Below are positions 25,564 through 36,100 of a stretch of DNA of 64,000 bases, piece after piece. The DNA is taken from NCBI RefSeq assembly GCF_014905175.1, contig NC_057789.1, positions 248,001 to 312,000 on the forward strand, read 5' to 3'. The stretch is from Aphidius gifuensis. Its lineage: Eukaryota; Arthropoda; Insecta; Hymenoptera; Braconidae. The translations under genes and the position numbers were made by a program. A model generated the notes under the pieces. That model saw nothing but the letters and a program-made list of their open reading frames with translations. It was not told the origin of the DNA and ran no database searches. The number at the start of each line of letters is the position of its first letter. Position 1 is the first letter of the stretch.

Positions 25564-26589
25564 ATGTCTGTCGATAAATGTGAGTGTTTTAAACAATTTA
25601 AAAAATATTTTTATAAATTTTTTTAACTGATATTTAATATAGTTAATTAATTAATTAGAAAATTAATAATTTTATTTATTATTTAGATAAACGTTTGCCA
25701 ATAAGTAGCCAACCTGAGGATGGACTGAATCTTCTTGGGTCACTTGACAAATTTTTCATTGATCATCAAAACAACCAGTGGGAACGTGAGTTTATTTATA
25801 AATAAATTATAATTATTTTTTTAAATAATGTTTTTTGTATTTTTAGTCTTTACAGGCAAAGATTGTTACCCGATTGTTGATGTAAATGGTAAACTTTTAG
25901 TTTTCGTTCAAAAATTACTTGGAAGACCAGGTGTAACAAGATTTGGTGATTCAAAAAATTGGAATAGCTGGATTTATAATAATGTTGGACAAGAAGTATT
26001 TAGACTTGAAAAATTTAATTTTGGTGAAGATGTAAGAAACATTTTAGTTAATTATCATCAAACAATTTAATTAATATTTATATTTATTTTTCAAGACTGT
26101 CCAGGTATTTTCTGGTGCTGTTAAACTTGGCACAATTTTAAAAAAAACTTCATGGTGTCCAACAATTAATATTTTAAATGATGAAGATGTCCATGTACTG
26201 ACATTGAAAGGACGTCTTCTTGGTCTTGATACTCAACACAAATTCAAGGTATTTATTTTTATAATTCACAATTTATAATGTTGAAAAGTTTAATTCTTTT
26301 TTTTTTTTTTTTTTTTCTTTTTTTATTCAAGATATTTACAATGGATGACAATGAAATTGGAGAAATAAAAAGAACATTTTTAGATGAAAAAAAAGATTAT
26401 TTCTCAAATGATAATTATGTTGCGACATTTCCTCTGTCACTTGATGTTAAATGGAAAGCTATTTTGATGGCTGTCATGATTCTCATGGTTGGTATTTTAT
26501 TTTTAGTCACATTTTTACTCAAGCAATATTGTATTTATTATTATTTTTTTTTTTTTTGTCTGCAGGATTTTACTTATTCCAAAAGATGA
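25564..26589 (+). CDS. Phospholipid scramblase-like protein, array copy 3
   Basis: Six exons: 25564-25579, 25687-25785, 25847-26031, 26096-26248, 26332-26487 and 26566-26589, giving 210 residues with phases 1, 1, 0, 0, 0, identical to copy 2. Family features are QPEDGLNLLGSLDKFFID at the domain start, NNVGQEVFRLEKF in the middle, AVKLGTILKK, EIGEIKRTF, then SNDNYVATFPLSLDVKWKA and a hydrophobic helix with the end DFTYSKR. The segment before the helix aligns with the proposed Ca2+ loop of PLSCR proteins (D-x-D-N-F-G) but has lost the first aspartate. Exon 4 is 153 bases here and in copy 2, which supports tandem duplication. Confidence 0.85.
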
Positions 26590-27244
26590 AATTTTATCAA
26601 GTTTTATAAATCAACGATAATAGAATGTAAATTATTTTTAATTTTAATTTTTTAAACTTTTTAAATAATATAATATTTTGCTAGATAAATGCAGATGAAT
26701 GAATGGATAAAAAATTCACTGTTTAATTATGGCCTTTTTGATGAAAATATTGTTTTCCATAATTTTTTTTTTTTTTTTTTTTGCTTGACCGTTTATAAAA
26801 ATTGTAAAAATAGCTTTGAAAAAAATCAACTATTTATTCAACATTGCTAGTTGTCTTGAGGATCATAATAATAATAAAAAAAAAAAATATTCCAACATGT
26901 TTTATTTTTAAACCTTGATTTAAATTTTGGCGCACTATCCTAGCTGCCATGACAGTTATTTATTATTATTTTTTTTTTTGTTGAAATGTGAGCACTTTAG
27001 ACAACTTCAGACTGCTTCAGACTTCAACACAATTGATAATTTAGATTTTATATGAGTCTATGAGTCATAAACATTGACATCATGACAGATATCACTGGCT
27101 CAGTCATAAATGAATATTGCCATTGGACACAAGCAAAAAAAATAGATAAGATAAACATAAAACTTATCTTTTTTTAAATTGAAAACAATCATTTACATTC
27201 ATTGTGTATTATTTTTAACAAAAAATACCATATTGATTTTGAAT
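26590..27244. other. Intergenic spacer between array copies 3 and 4
   Basis: AT-rich spacer with long poly-T tracts and no supportable ORF. It should hold the copy 3 3' end and the copy 4 promoter; neither can be placed exactly. Confidence 0.5.
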
Positions 27245-28138
27245 ATGTTGCCTCAAAAATGTAAGACACACTTTTATTTATAATATTAAAAAATTCATTT
27301 ATACTTTTATTATAAATAACGAAATAATATAAAATATCTCTCTTGTAATACAGTTGATTGTCCACCACCAGCATATTCTGACATATCACCAGGAATACAA
27401 ATGTTGATACCACTTGACAAACTCATGATAAATCATGATATTGAAATGTTGTCACGAATTCCAGCAGGTATTTATTTTTATATATCATCAATAAAAAATA
27501 TCATTAGTTAAAGTAATAAATAGCTGTCAATTTATTTTATAGATTTTAAACATTGCAATGTTATTGTTGATATGCTTGAAGAACCTTTGTATTATTCACA
27601 ACAAATACCTCGAGGTTCAGGAATGTGGACTAGTTTTATTTTTGATAAATATGGACAAGTTGCATTTAAAATATCAAAAGTATTTGATGTAAGTTTATTT
27701 GCTAAATAATTACATCAGTTATTATAATGATAATTTTTTAAATTTCAAGGAAGTGACAGTGTCATGTAATGACATTAAAATTGGATCAGTCATTAAAAAA
27801 TTTTCTCTCTCTCCAAATTTTGGTATTTACAATTCAAATAATAAAGAAGTACTAAAATTAAAGGGCTCTTTTCTTGGAATGAGTCTTGAGCACAAATTGA
27901 AGCTTGAAACATTAGATGGACAAGAAATTGGTGAAATTAAAAATACATGTTCAATTGATCAACGTACATGCTTGACAAATATTAATTACACAGCAACATT
28001 TCCTGAAAATCTTGATGTTCATTGTAAAGCCATCATCTTGGCAACAATGATAATATGGGTAAATTATTTTTAAACAAAATCATTAACAATAAAACTAATG
28101 AATCAATTTTATTTCAGGACTTTGATCATTCCAAATAA
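27245..28138 (+). CDS. Phospholipid scramblase-like protein, array copy 4
   Basis: Five exons: 27245-27260, 27354-27467, 27543-27688, 27750-28058 and 28118-28138, encoding 201 residues. The 16-base first exon (MLPQK plus one base) matches copy 3 in length and phase. Exon 4 here is the fusion of exons 4 and 5 of copies 2 and 3, so one intron has been lost. Family features are SPGIQMLIPLDKLMIN, FDKYGQVAFKIS, IKIGSVIKKFS, LDGQEIGEIKNT, and a C-terminal FPENLDVHCKA followed by a short hydrophobic helix and the end DFDHSK. The acidic calcium-loop positions are replaced by N and T residues. Function is inferred from the family only. Confidence 0.85.
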
Positions 28139-28548
28139 TGAAATTACATTTTTTTATTAAAAAAGTATTTTGTTTACCAACAAATGACAGTTATTCAGAG
28201 GGCACCACTTCTCGAGCCAGAAAAAAAAAAAATCACAACAACAACAGTAAATCCAGTGAATCCATTTTCAACAACAGCCGGCTGTACGTAAACAGCTGAT
28301 TGTTGTTTTGTTGTTTTCCCCATGTAATATTTAATTTTATATAAACAAATCAAAGATACCTATATATTATTGTAATCTCATTAAATGATTGAATAAATTG
28401 TTACGTACCAGTAAATAAAAATAAATAAATAAAAATAGTTGAATATTTATTAATTCATCAACACACAAAAAGGTTAGAATCAATTTTTATAAAAATATAT
28501 ATTATTTGTTAACGTGTCATATTGATTTGATAATAAAATTTTTCAGGT
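28139..28548 (+). promoter_or_regulatory. Candidate promoter and shared leader region of ALG14 and KDM8
   Basis: This 410-base gap follows array copy 4. It contains a more GC-rich patch (about 28195-28310) and a donor-like site (AAAAAG then GTTAGA at 28472/28473). ALG14 is preceded by an acceptor-like TTTTTCAG two bases before its ATG, and KDM8 by TATTTCAG one base before its ATG. A non-coding leader exon ending near 28472 could therefore be spliced to either coding sequence. This is inference; no transcript evidence is available. Confidence 0.35.
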
Positions 28549-29172
28549 ATGATTGTTATTGGATTGACAATTGTTAGTTCAATTGTCTTGATTATTTTGG
28601 GACGTTTATTTTATTTTATTTATTATGAACGAGGCCAGCCAGTCAATGATAAATCAAAAACCATAAAAACAATGATTATTCTTGGCTCAGGTGGACACAC
28701 AACTGAGATGCTTCGAGTTGTTAAATATCTAAATTTTAATAATTATACACCTAGAGTGTATGTTCATGCTGATACAGATCAAATGAGTGAAAATAAAATA
28801 TCTGACATTGATAATAATGATGATGTTAAAGTATTGAAAATACCAAGATCAAGAGAAGTTGGACAATCATATTTATCAAGTATTTCAACGACAATCATTG
28901 CATGTTTAAATTCAGCTGTATTTTTATGGTTTGAAAAACCAAATTTAATACTTTGCAATGGTCCTGGTACATGTGTGCCAATATGTTTGTCATCATTGTT
29001 ATATCGTTTGTTATTTTTATGTAAAACAAGATTAATATTTATCGAAAGTTTTTGTCGTGTCAAGACATTTTCATTGACTGGTAAAATATTGTATTATTTT
29101 GCTGATGATATAATTGTCGTTTGGCCAGAACTTTGTAATGGTTCCTCGAAAAATGTTCATTTTATTAAATAA
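28549..29172 (+). CDS. ALG14: ALG14, UDP-GlcNAc transferase subunit (ER membrane anchor)
   Basis: Single-exon ORF of 207 residues, close to the usual length. An N-terminal hydrophobic helix (about residues 2-26) anchors it in the ER membrane. It is followed by the cytosolic Rossmann-like domain with ILGSGGHTTEM, then the conserved ILCNGPGTCVPIC and FIESFCRVKTFSLTG stretches and a final ADDIIVVWPEL. ALG14 recruits the catalytic ALG13 subunit to form the transferase that adds the second GlcNAc to dolichol-PP-GlcNAc on the cytosolic ER face, in the N-glycan precursor pathway. The start at 28549 is supported by the anchor helix. An acceptor-like TTTTTCAG lies two bases before the ATG, suggesting a spliced 5' leader. 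The stop is only 70 bases before the KDM8 start. Confidence 0.95.
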   Translation: MIVIGLTIVSSIVLIILGRLFYFIYYERGQPVNDKSKTIKTMIILGSGGHTTEMLRVVKYLNFNNYTPRVYVHADTDQMSENKISDIDNNDDVKVLKIPRSREVGQSYLSSISTTIIACLNSAVFLWFEKPNLILCNGPGTCVPICLSSLLYRLLFLCKTRLIFIESFCRVKTFSLTGKILYYFADDIIVVWPELCNGSSKNVHFIK

Positions 29173-29242
29173 TATTTATAAAGAGAAATCATGATTTTTT
29201 AAAATTTATTTAAAAAAACCTTTTGTTTTTTTGTATTTCAGA

Positions 29243-30942
29243 ATGCCACATGTTAATGTCAATGAGTTGATAACTTTTAAGGATATTCCCCTGGATGTTT
29301 TAGTTAAATATTGTGATGAAAGAAAAATATCAAATGAAATTAGAGTATATTTGGAAATAATTCTAGGACAACTAGAATCATTGATAAAAAATAATGAGTT
29401 TAGTAAAATTTTAAAATAGAAATTTAAACTTGTTGATTAACATATTTATTAATTGCAATGATTATTTTTTTGTTCAGTGAGCTTACTGATGAATGGATTC
29501 ATAATACTTTCTGGAGATTGGAAGCTTGTGTTGATCGTACTTGGGAAGCATTGAACACTGGATACTGGAAAGATGTACCAATTCGAGAAAGACATTGTTA
29601 TACAATTTGCAGTGTTATGAAGGTATCAAATAATTTGATTAATTAAGCACTAGTTCAATTATTAATTAGACAATTTTATTAGTGCATGTTACTGGAGATT
29701 GATTGGAATACCAATGACAATAAAATTGATGAAAATGGTAAAGATAAAATGGAAGCACTTGTTGAACAAATTGACAAAGGTTTATTGCTTGGTGCTCCAC
29801 TTGATGAAGCTCCTGATATGTTGACTAAAATGGCAACAAGATTTAATAAATATTTTTCAGGTAATTATAATAATACAGCTAAACAAAATAATAATAATAA
29901 CTAATTAATAATTTTTGTAATTTTTATCTAGATAAAATAGCAGGTAGCAGTATAAATATTTTAGAATGTGAAAATGATAAATTATCAAAAGAACTTTTAC
30001 CAGGATTTGGATGGATAAAAAGATACAAATGTCCATCAATGGAAACATTTTATAGAGATATATTTGTTAAAAAAGTACCAGCAGTATTAGAAGGTAAAAT
30101 TAATAGCTTTTATAAATTAAATATAATAGTTTATGATTATTGATTTTTAATTTTATTATAGATTGCATGAAGCACTGGAAAGCTTTGGAATTATGGAAAG
30201 ATCCAAAATACTTGATAAATATTGCTGGAATAAGAACAGTTCCAATTGAAGTTGGATCACGTTACACTGATGAAGATTGGTCTCAGTGTCTCGTGACATT
30301 TGCTGATTTTATCAAGTCACACATGAGCAAAGACAGCAAAACAATTGGATATCTTGCCCAGCATCAACTTTTTGAACAAGTTAATAATTTAAAAATATTT
30401 ATAAATTATTAAAAATAAATAAAATATATTTTTTTTGCAGATACCAGAGTTGAAAGAGGATTTTTCTGTACCAGATTATTGTACATTTTTTGATGAACCA
30501 GGTGAAATTAAAATGCCAGATATAAATGCATGGTTTGGACCAAAAGGCACCATATCACCAAATCATTTTGATCCAAAGAATAATCTACTGTGTCAGGTAT
30601 TTTTATAACTTTTTTTATTCAAATTAATATCAAAATATTAGTTGAAAAATAATTGTGCTAATTTTTTTTTCTTTTTTTTTTTTTTTCAAGGTACTTGGTA
30701 CCAAGCAAATATTTTTATATCCTCCTGAAGATGCTGAAAATCTTTATCCATTTGAGGGAATGATAAGTAACACAGGACAAGCTGATCCACTTAATCCTGA
30801 TTATGAAAAATTTCCAAACTTTAAAAAAGCCAGTGGAACTATGTGTTATCTTGGTCCTGGAGAAATGTTATTTATTCCACCTGGATGGTGGCATCACATT
30901 GTCAGTTTGTCACCAAGTTTTTCCATCAGTTTTTGGTGGTAA
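29243..30942 (+). CDS. KDM8: KDM8/JMJD5-type JmjC dioxygenase
   Basis: Exons: 29243-29402, 29478-29622, 29683-29860, 29932-30093, 30162-30379, 30441-30596 and 30691-30942, about 416 residues. The helical N-terminal region (WEALNTGYWKDV) and JmjC core (VEVGSRYTDEDWSQ, GYLAQHQLFEQIPEL, INAWFGPKGT-type stretch) match JMJD5 closely. Iron ligands are visible: the HxD in SPNHFDPKNN and the distal His in PPGWWHHIV; the protein ends in SISFWW. JMJD5 proteins are Fe(II)/2-oxoglutarate oxygenases acting on arginyl residues, with histone-related roles also claimed. Oddity: canonical GT-AG splicing of the first intron shifts the frame. The frame is restored only if the junction reads TTTAGTGAG, which needs a non-canonical boundary or one missing G at the donor. 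The start codon is preceded by an acceptor-like TTTCAG and is 70 bases after ALG14. Confidence 0.93.
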
Positions 30943-31107
30943 TAAAAATTCATTGGAAAATAAAAGAACAAAGAACTGATATACAATAAAATTGAGGAAA
31001 TTTATTTTTTCAAAAAGGAAATACAAGTTAGTAAATATAAAATAAATAAATATAAAATAATTTTCAAATTAAAAATGATAGAAATCATTAAAGTGGAAAA
31101 AGAAAAA

Positions 31108-31930
31108 TTAAATTAAAGTAACAACAGCAAGATTTAAATCAGATAAATAATTTTCATGACGTTCTTTGTGATTCTGTTTGAATAAAAAAGAAAAAAAAAA
31201 GGTTAAAAATAATAATAAATATATTAAATATAACAATTTTTAAATAAAATAAAATTACCAATAATATTGTTGCGGAAATTAAAAGTGCCTTGCATCTGGC
31301 ATCAATATCAAGAAGAAAATTTATCGATGAATAACATGATCCTTTAAATTCTCTCGTAATTTCACCAATTTTAAAATTATTTAAATTAAATACCTGCAAT
31401 TATTTAAACAATTTATTATGATTTTTAATTTTTTAATTTTTCAAATAATAATAATTTATATTTACCTGATATTTATTTGAATATTCACCACGATCAGTTG
31501 GCATTTTAATTCTCATTAGCTCATTATTTTGACAATCGAAAATTGAGTATTTCGAATGACACAATTTATTTCGATTCTTAATCATATAACCAATATTTTT
31601 ATCACCAGAATAGGCATATATTTTCTATCAAAAAAAATATAAATTAATTTATTAAATTATTATCAAGTTTAAATTATATTTTCTTCTTACTTTTCCATCA
31701 CGATGTCTGATAAATCTTAAAACTTCTTTTCCAGTTTTATCATAAACCCTGGTCGCAATTCGTGATCTGCAGTAAAAATTTCGCCAATAATTTTTCCAAA
31801 CAGCTTGATTCAATTCACTCGTGAAGAAAACATCCTGTTGTTTTTCATTTTTAATTATACAATTTTTACGGTTGAATCCTTTTTCATCGAAATACAAATG
31901 TAGCGAATCGTAAGACAAAAAATACTCCAT
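31108..31930 (-). CDS. Phospholipid scramblase-like protein, array copy 5 (inverted)
   Basis: Four exons: 31930-31691, 31624-31466, 31393-31259 and 31173-31108, giving 199 residues; all introns are phase 0. Exons 2-4 correspond to exons 4-6 of the plus-strand copies, whereas the first exons are fused into one. Family features are YDKTGKEVLRFIRH, KNIGYMIKN, FKIGEITREF, then LLDIDARCKALLISATILL as the C-terminal segment. The protein starts directly in the scramblase domain, with little N-terminal extension. The tail after the helix (NHKERHENYLSDLN) is longer than in copies 2-4. It lies tail-to-tail with KDM8, separated from it by about 165 bases, and is separated from its paralogues by ALG14 and KDM8. 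Confidence 0.8.
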
Positions 31931-33130
31931 TTTAATCGAAAGCTTTTTAATGACTGAATAAAATAATTTCCAAGAAAATATATAAATAAAATAAAAATTT
32001 ATAAAAATATATTTTTCGTCATTAATTTATAATTAAAAAATAGATTTTTTATTTTTAAATTAATCAAACATATTGTCGTCGTATAAAAAATAAAATTAAA
32101 TAATATTTAAAAATAAAAATTTATTTTTTTAGAACAAATATAATATTTGAACTTTATCATGTCCTAATTTTTTATTTTTAATAAACTAAAATAATTCTAA
32201 ATATATATCAAGATTTAATTTTGGATATTAAAAATATAAAAAACACATATTTATTTTTAATTGTTTATTAAATCATTATTTTTATTATTGTTTATAGTAC
32301 AAAGAGAGAAACATATTGAATTGCTTCGTTTAAAATATCAATATACAAATGCAACGTAATAATGCGTGTAAAAAGTCTAAAACAGTTAAGCCAAAAAAAA
32401 AAGGACAATTTTCACTTCAATGTACCTTCGGAGTTGGCTAAAAAAAAAACATACATTTATCAAGTAAACAATTATAATAAATAATTATTAATATACCTGA
32501 ATTTATTTATTAATTTTTGTATATTTTTTTTTTTTTTTGTTAAATTAATATGAGACATGTCAGTTATCATTGTTATCAAATACTTGGACATAACAAATCA
32601 TGATTTATTTGTTATTAATATATTATTTTATTATTATTAGGATAATTATCATCATGATTATTGATTTATCTATTTTATTTTTATTTTTTTTTATTTTTAT
32701 CATCATTGTTTGGACATGCTGTGACATTGGAATTAACAGATAACATACATATTTAAATCCAATTTGTACTTGACGATAAACAAGCCCCGCAAATATACTT
32801 TACCCCCTGATATTTCAATTTAATATATATATTTTATTTTATTTTTCTTTTTTCACATATAAAGCTTCTTTTTTTAATTATAATTTATAACATAATAGCA
32901 TCGGGTAATCTTGGATTCTGATGACTCAAACGTCTTATCTATTATCTGAAAAAAGAATAGAAAAAAATAAAAATAAATCATTAATCTAACAGTTTTATGA
33001 CCTTGTTCCTTTTTTTTTTTTTTTTTTTTTCTAATTTAATCAAACGCTTGAGGCAATTAAAAAATTTAATTATTTTTATATCAACTTACGCATTTAAAAA
33101 GTATAAATTTATTTTTATATATTTTTATGT
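31931..33130. other. Intergenic region between array copy 5 and the ankyrin 3' end
   Basis: 1.2 kb of AT-rich sequence with no supportable ORF. It must contain the 5' region of the minus-strand scramblase-like copy and the 3' UTR of the ankyrin gene. No other feature seen. Confidence 0.5.
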
Positions 33131-36100
33131 TTATGCATCAGTTGTTGTTGTGTAAATTGTTTTTCCATTTTTTTTAACAGCAACTTCAGTTGAACTTGAA
33201 CTTTTAACATGTATATTTTCATCATGTCCACTACTATCAACAACTTGCATGTCCAATGAATCAGATGATATTCTTCTTTCGCTATTAAATTGTCCTCCAG
33301 ATGTTTGTCCATCTTTGACATTATTAAGTGAATCTGAATAACTCAATGATGGAAAATCAATTGTTGTTTTTAGCTCCAATGAATCTGTACTTCTACACAT
33401 TAAATTTTTTTTTTCATCATCAACATCAACTTCAAGTGAATCAGTACTAGTTTCCATAGCATTAACATCACGATTTTTAATCAATGAATCACTGTCACTT
33501 TCTAATGGTAAATTAATATTAAATGGTGGTTCAATTTTATCAATATCTGTTACTTCAATTTGTGATATATCTTCTGTTGTATCATCTTGTCTATCATATT
33601 TTTCAACATTTGCCTGTGCTATTCTAATTATTTCATCAATTTCCATAATACGTTTTTCATAATCATCTGATCCTGATGTACCTGGATTAAATGTAACACT
33701 TGTTGTCGTTGTCATTGTAGTTGTTGTAATTGTACTTGTCGCTGTTATTATTGAATCATTTGTTATAATTCTAGGTCTTGTTAAATTTTCCAATCTAAAA
33801 CGATTTTCTGGACTTTCATGATCAAGTAAATCTTCTTCTTCTTTTGCACGTATTTCAATAATATGTGCTTCACGACATGCTTTTTCTAAACCTTCAAAAT
33901 CTTTTAATGATGACACTGATACATCATCACCATGACCAGAACGACTTGTAATATATCTTCTTGGTAAACTACCACCATTATTAACTGAATCTTGTGATCC
34001 ACATGTTTGTAATTTTCTACAATTATCACCGACAATAGCAAATTCCATATTTTCAAATTCTTGCAATGAATTCATTGATATATTATCATTTTCAATTGAA
34101 CGTGAAAATTGTTTTTTACCAGCAAGTACATCATACTCAGCACCATAACTACCTTTCATACTACCACTACTACCAATTGAACCTTTGTGACTACCAAGAC
34201 TACCAAAACGACTACTACCAGCTTCAAAATCAGCCATTTCTTCTTCTTTAATATCTTCAAGTGGTCCTCTGTCATATTCTAATTCATAATTTCTTTGTTC
34301 TTGAAATTGCATTTCCATCCATTTTTTATGATCAAGTTCTTCGTCAGATAATGATTGTGAATATTGTTCATCATTTGATACTTGTGGTGGACTTTCTTCT
34401 GATTCAAAATCAAATAAATCATTATTACGTGATAGCTTTGTTGGTAATAATTGTGAATCATCATTTTGTTTAATAACAATTAAATTTTCTAAATCTTTAT
34501 CATATTTTTTCATTGATGCATATGGTACATTTTTTATTGTTATACTTTTTCCCTCAGAATCAAATTCTTCAGCTTCTTTTCCTACTTCTTCAATAACAAC
34601 AAAATCATCAATGATATCTGGCTTATCAACAAGCTCAAATGAATCACTATCTGGTGAATTACGATCTAATTTTTCTCTCTCAATAACAGTTTCAATTGAC
34701 ATACCAGATGTTGATGATGTTGACATACTTGCTTGTTGTAATACTGATCTTTTTGTTAATAACAATGTCTCATTATCATCTGCTGTTGTTAACGAAGTCA
34801 TTTTTAATTCAGATGCATCAATATCATCACCAGTTGATTGTGCTTCAATTGGTTTAATTTTAATTTCACTTGATGATGAATCAATTATTTTTCCACTTAT
34901 TCCCTCGGATAATATATCGACTGTTGAAGTTTTAAGATCATCATCCTCACTGATAATAATACTAGATGTTACTTTGGTTGATTGATCATCTGTTGAACCA
35001 CCAAATTGACCAGCCATAGAAGAAGAATCCTGATCTTCAGAGAGTTGCTCAAAAATCATTTCAGATGATCGTTTCATTGTTCGTGGCAAACCATCAGTAC
35101 TTTTTTCAAATGATCCATCGAGTGGAATATTATCATCATCATCATTTTCAAGTACTAATTCAAGATTTTCATCAATTTCATCTTTGTCTAATTCAGCTTC
35201 TGATGCAACAAGTGTATCTGTATGTTCACTGGTAGCATCAATACTTCCAAGACGACCAGAACTAAATGAATTTAAAGATTTCATTGATTCACGTGAGCTC
35301 AAAGTTGACATTGCACTTTGATAATCTTGAGATGTTGGTCGTGATGCTGTAGAATGTTCAATTGACATTAATGCAGTCTCGTATTCAGATACTGTACCTG
35401 ATAATAATCCAGCAGCTGATTGAAGTGCCTCAATGTCAGATGAACTTGGTCTACTACCACTACCAATATCATAATCACATGATTGATAATTACTACTCTC
35501 TGAACTTGAGCCACCACCTTCGCTAATATCAGTATTTAATTTTCTAACACCTCTTGATGGTTTTTGACGTCGTCTTGGTGCTGGTTTTGGTGGAACTGAT
35601 AATGATGAACTTGATTCTTTATCTTTGTCAGGATCTGAACCTGATCTACTTGCTGGTACTGGTACATGATCAATTATTTTACTACTTTTTTCTGATTCTT
35701 CATCTTCTTCGTAGCCTTCTTCTTGTGCTTCTTCCATTTCTTCTTCTTCTTCTTCGTCTTCCTCCTCTTCTTCTTGTTGCTCTTTATCATCATAAAATTT
35801 ATCTTTTTGAATTTTTGACTGTTCTTTTTCTATCATACGTGGCTTGGCTATTGGTGAATCTGATAATTGTCCATGGTCATGCTCAAGTGTTGATGGAGCC
35901 TCGTATAAAAATGGTAAATCATTGGAAATTGTTTCTGGATGTAATTTAAATTGAAATTCAGATGGTGACTCTTTTATTGGAAAAATAGTATTACTATTTT
36001 CACTCAGCTCTTCAATGAGATCTTGTTTAGCTGCCTCAAGTGATTCTTTAATTTCATTAATTTCTTTTTTAACAACTTCATCAAGTACAGTTATTGCATA

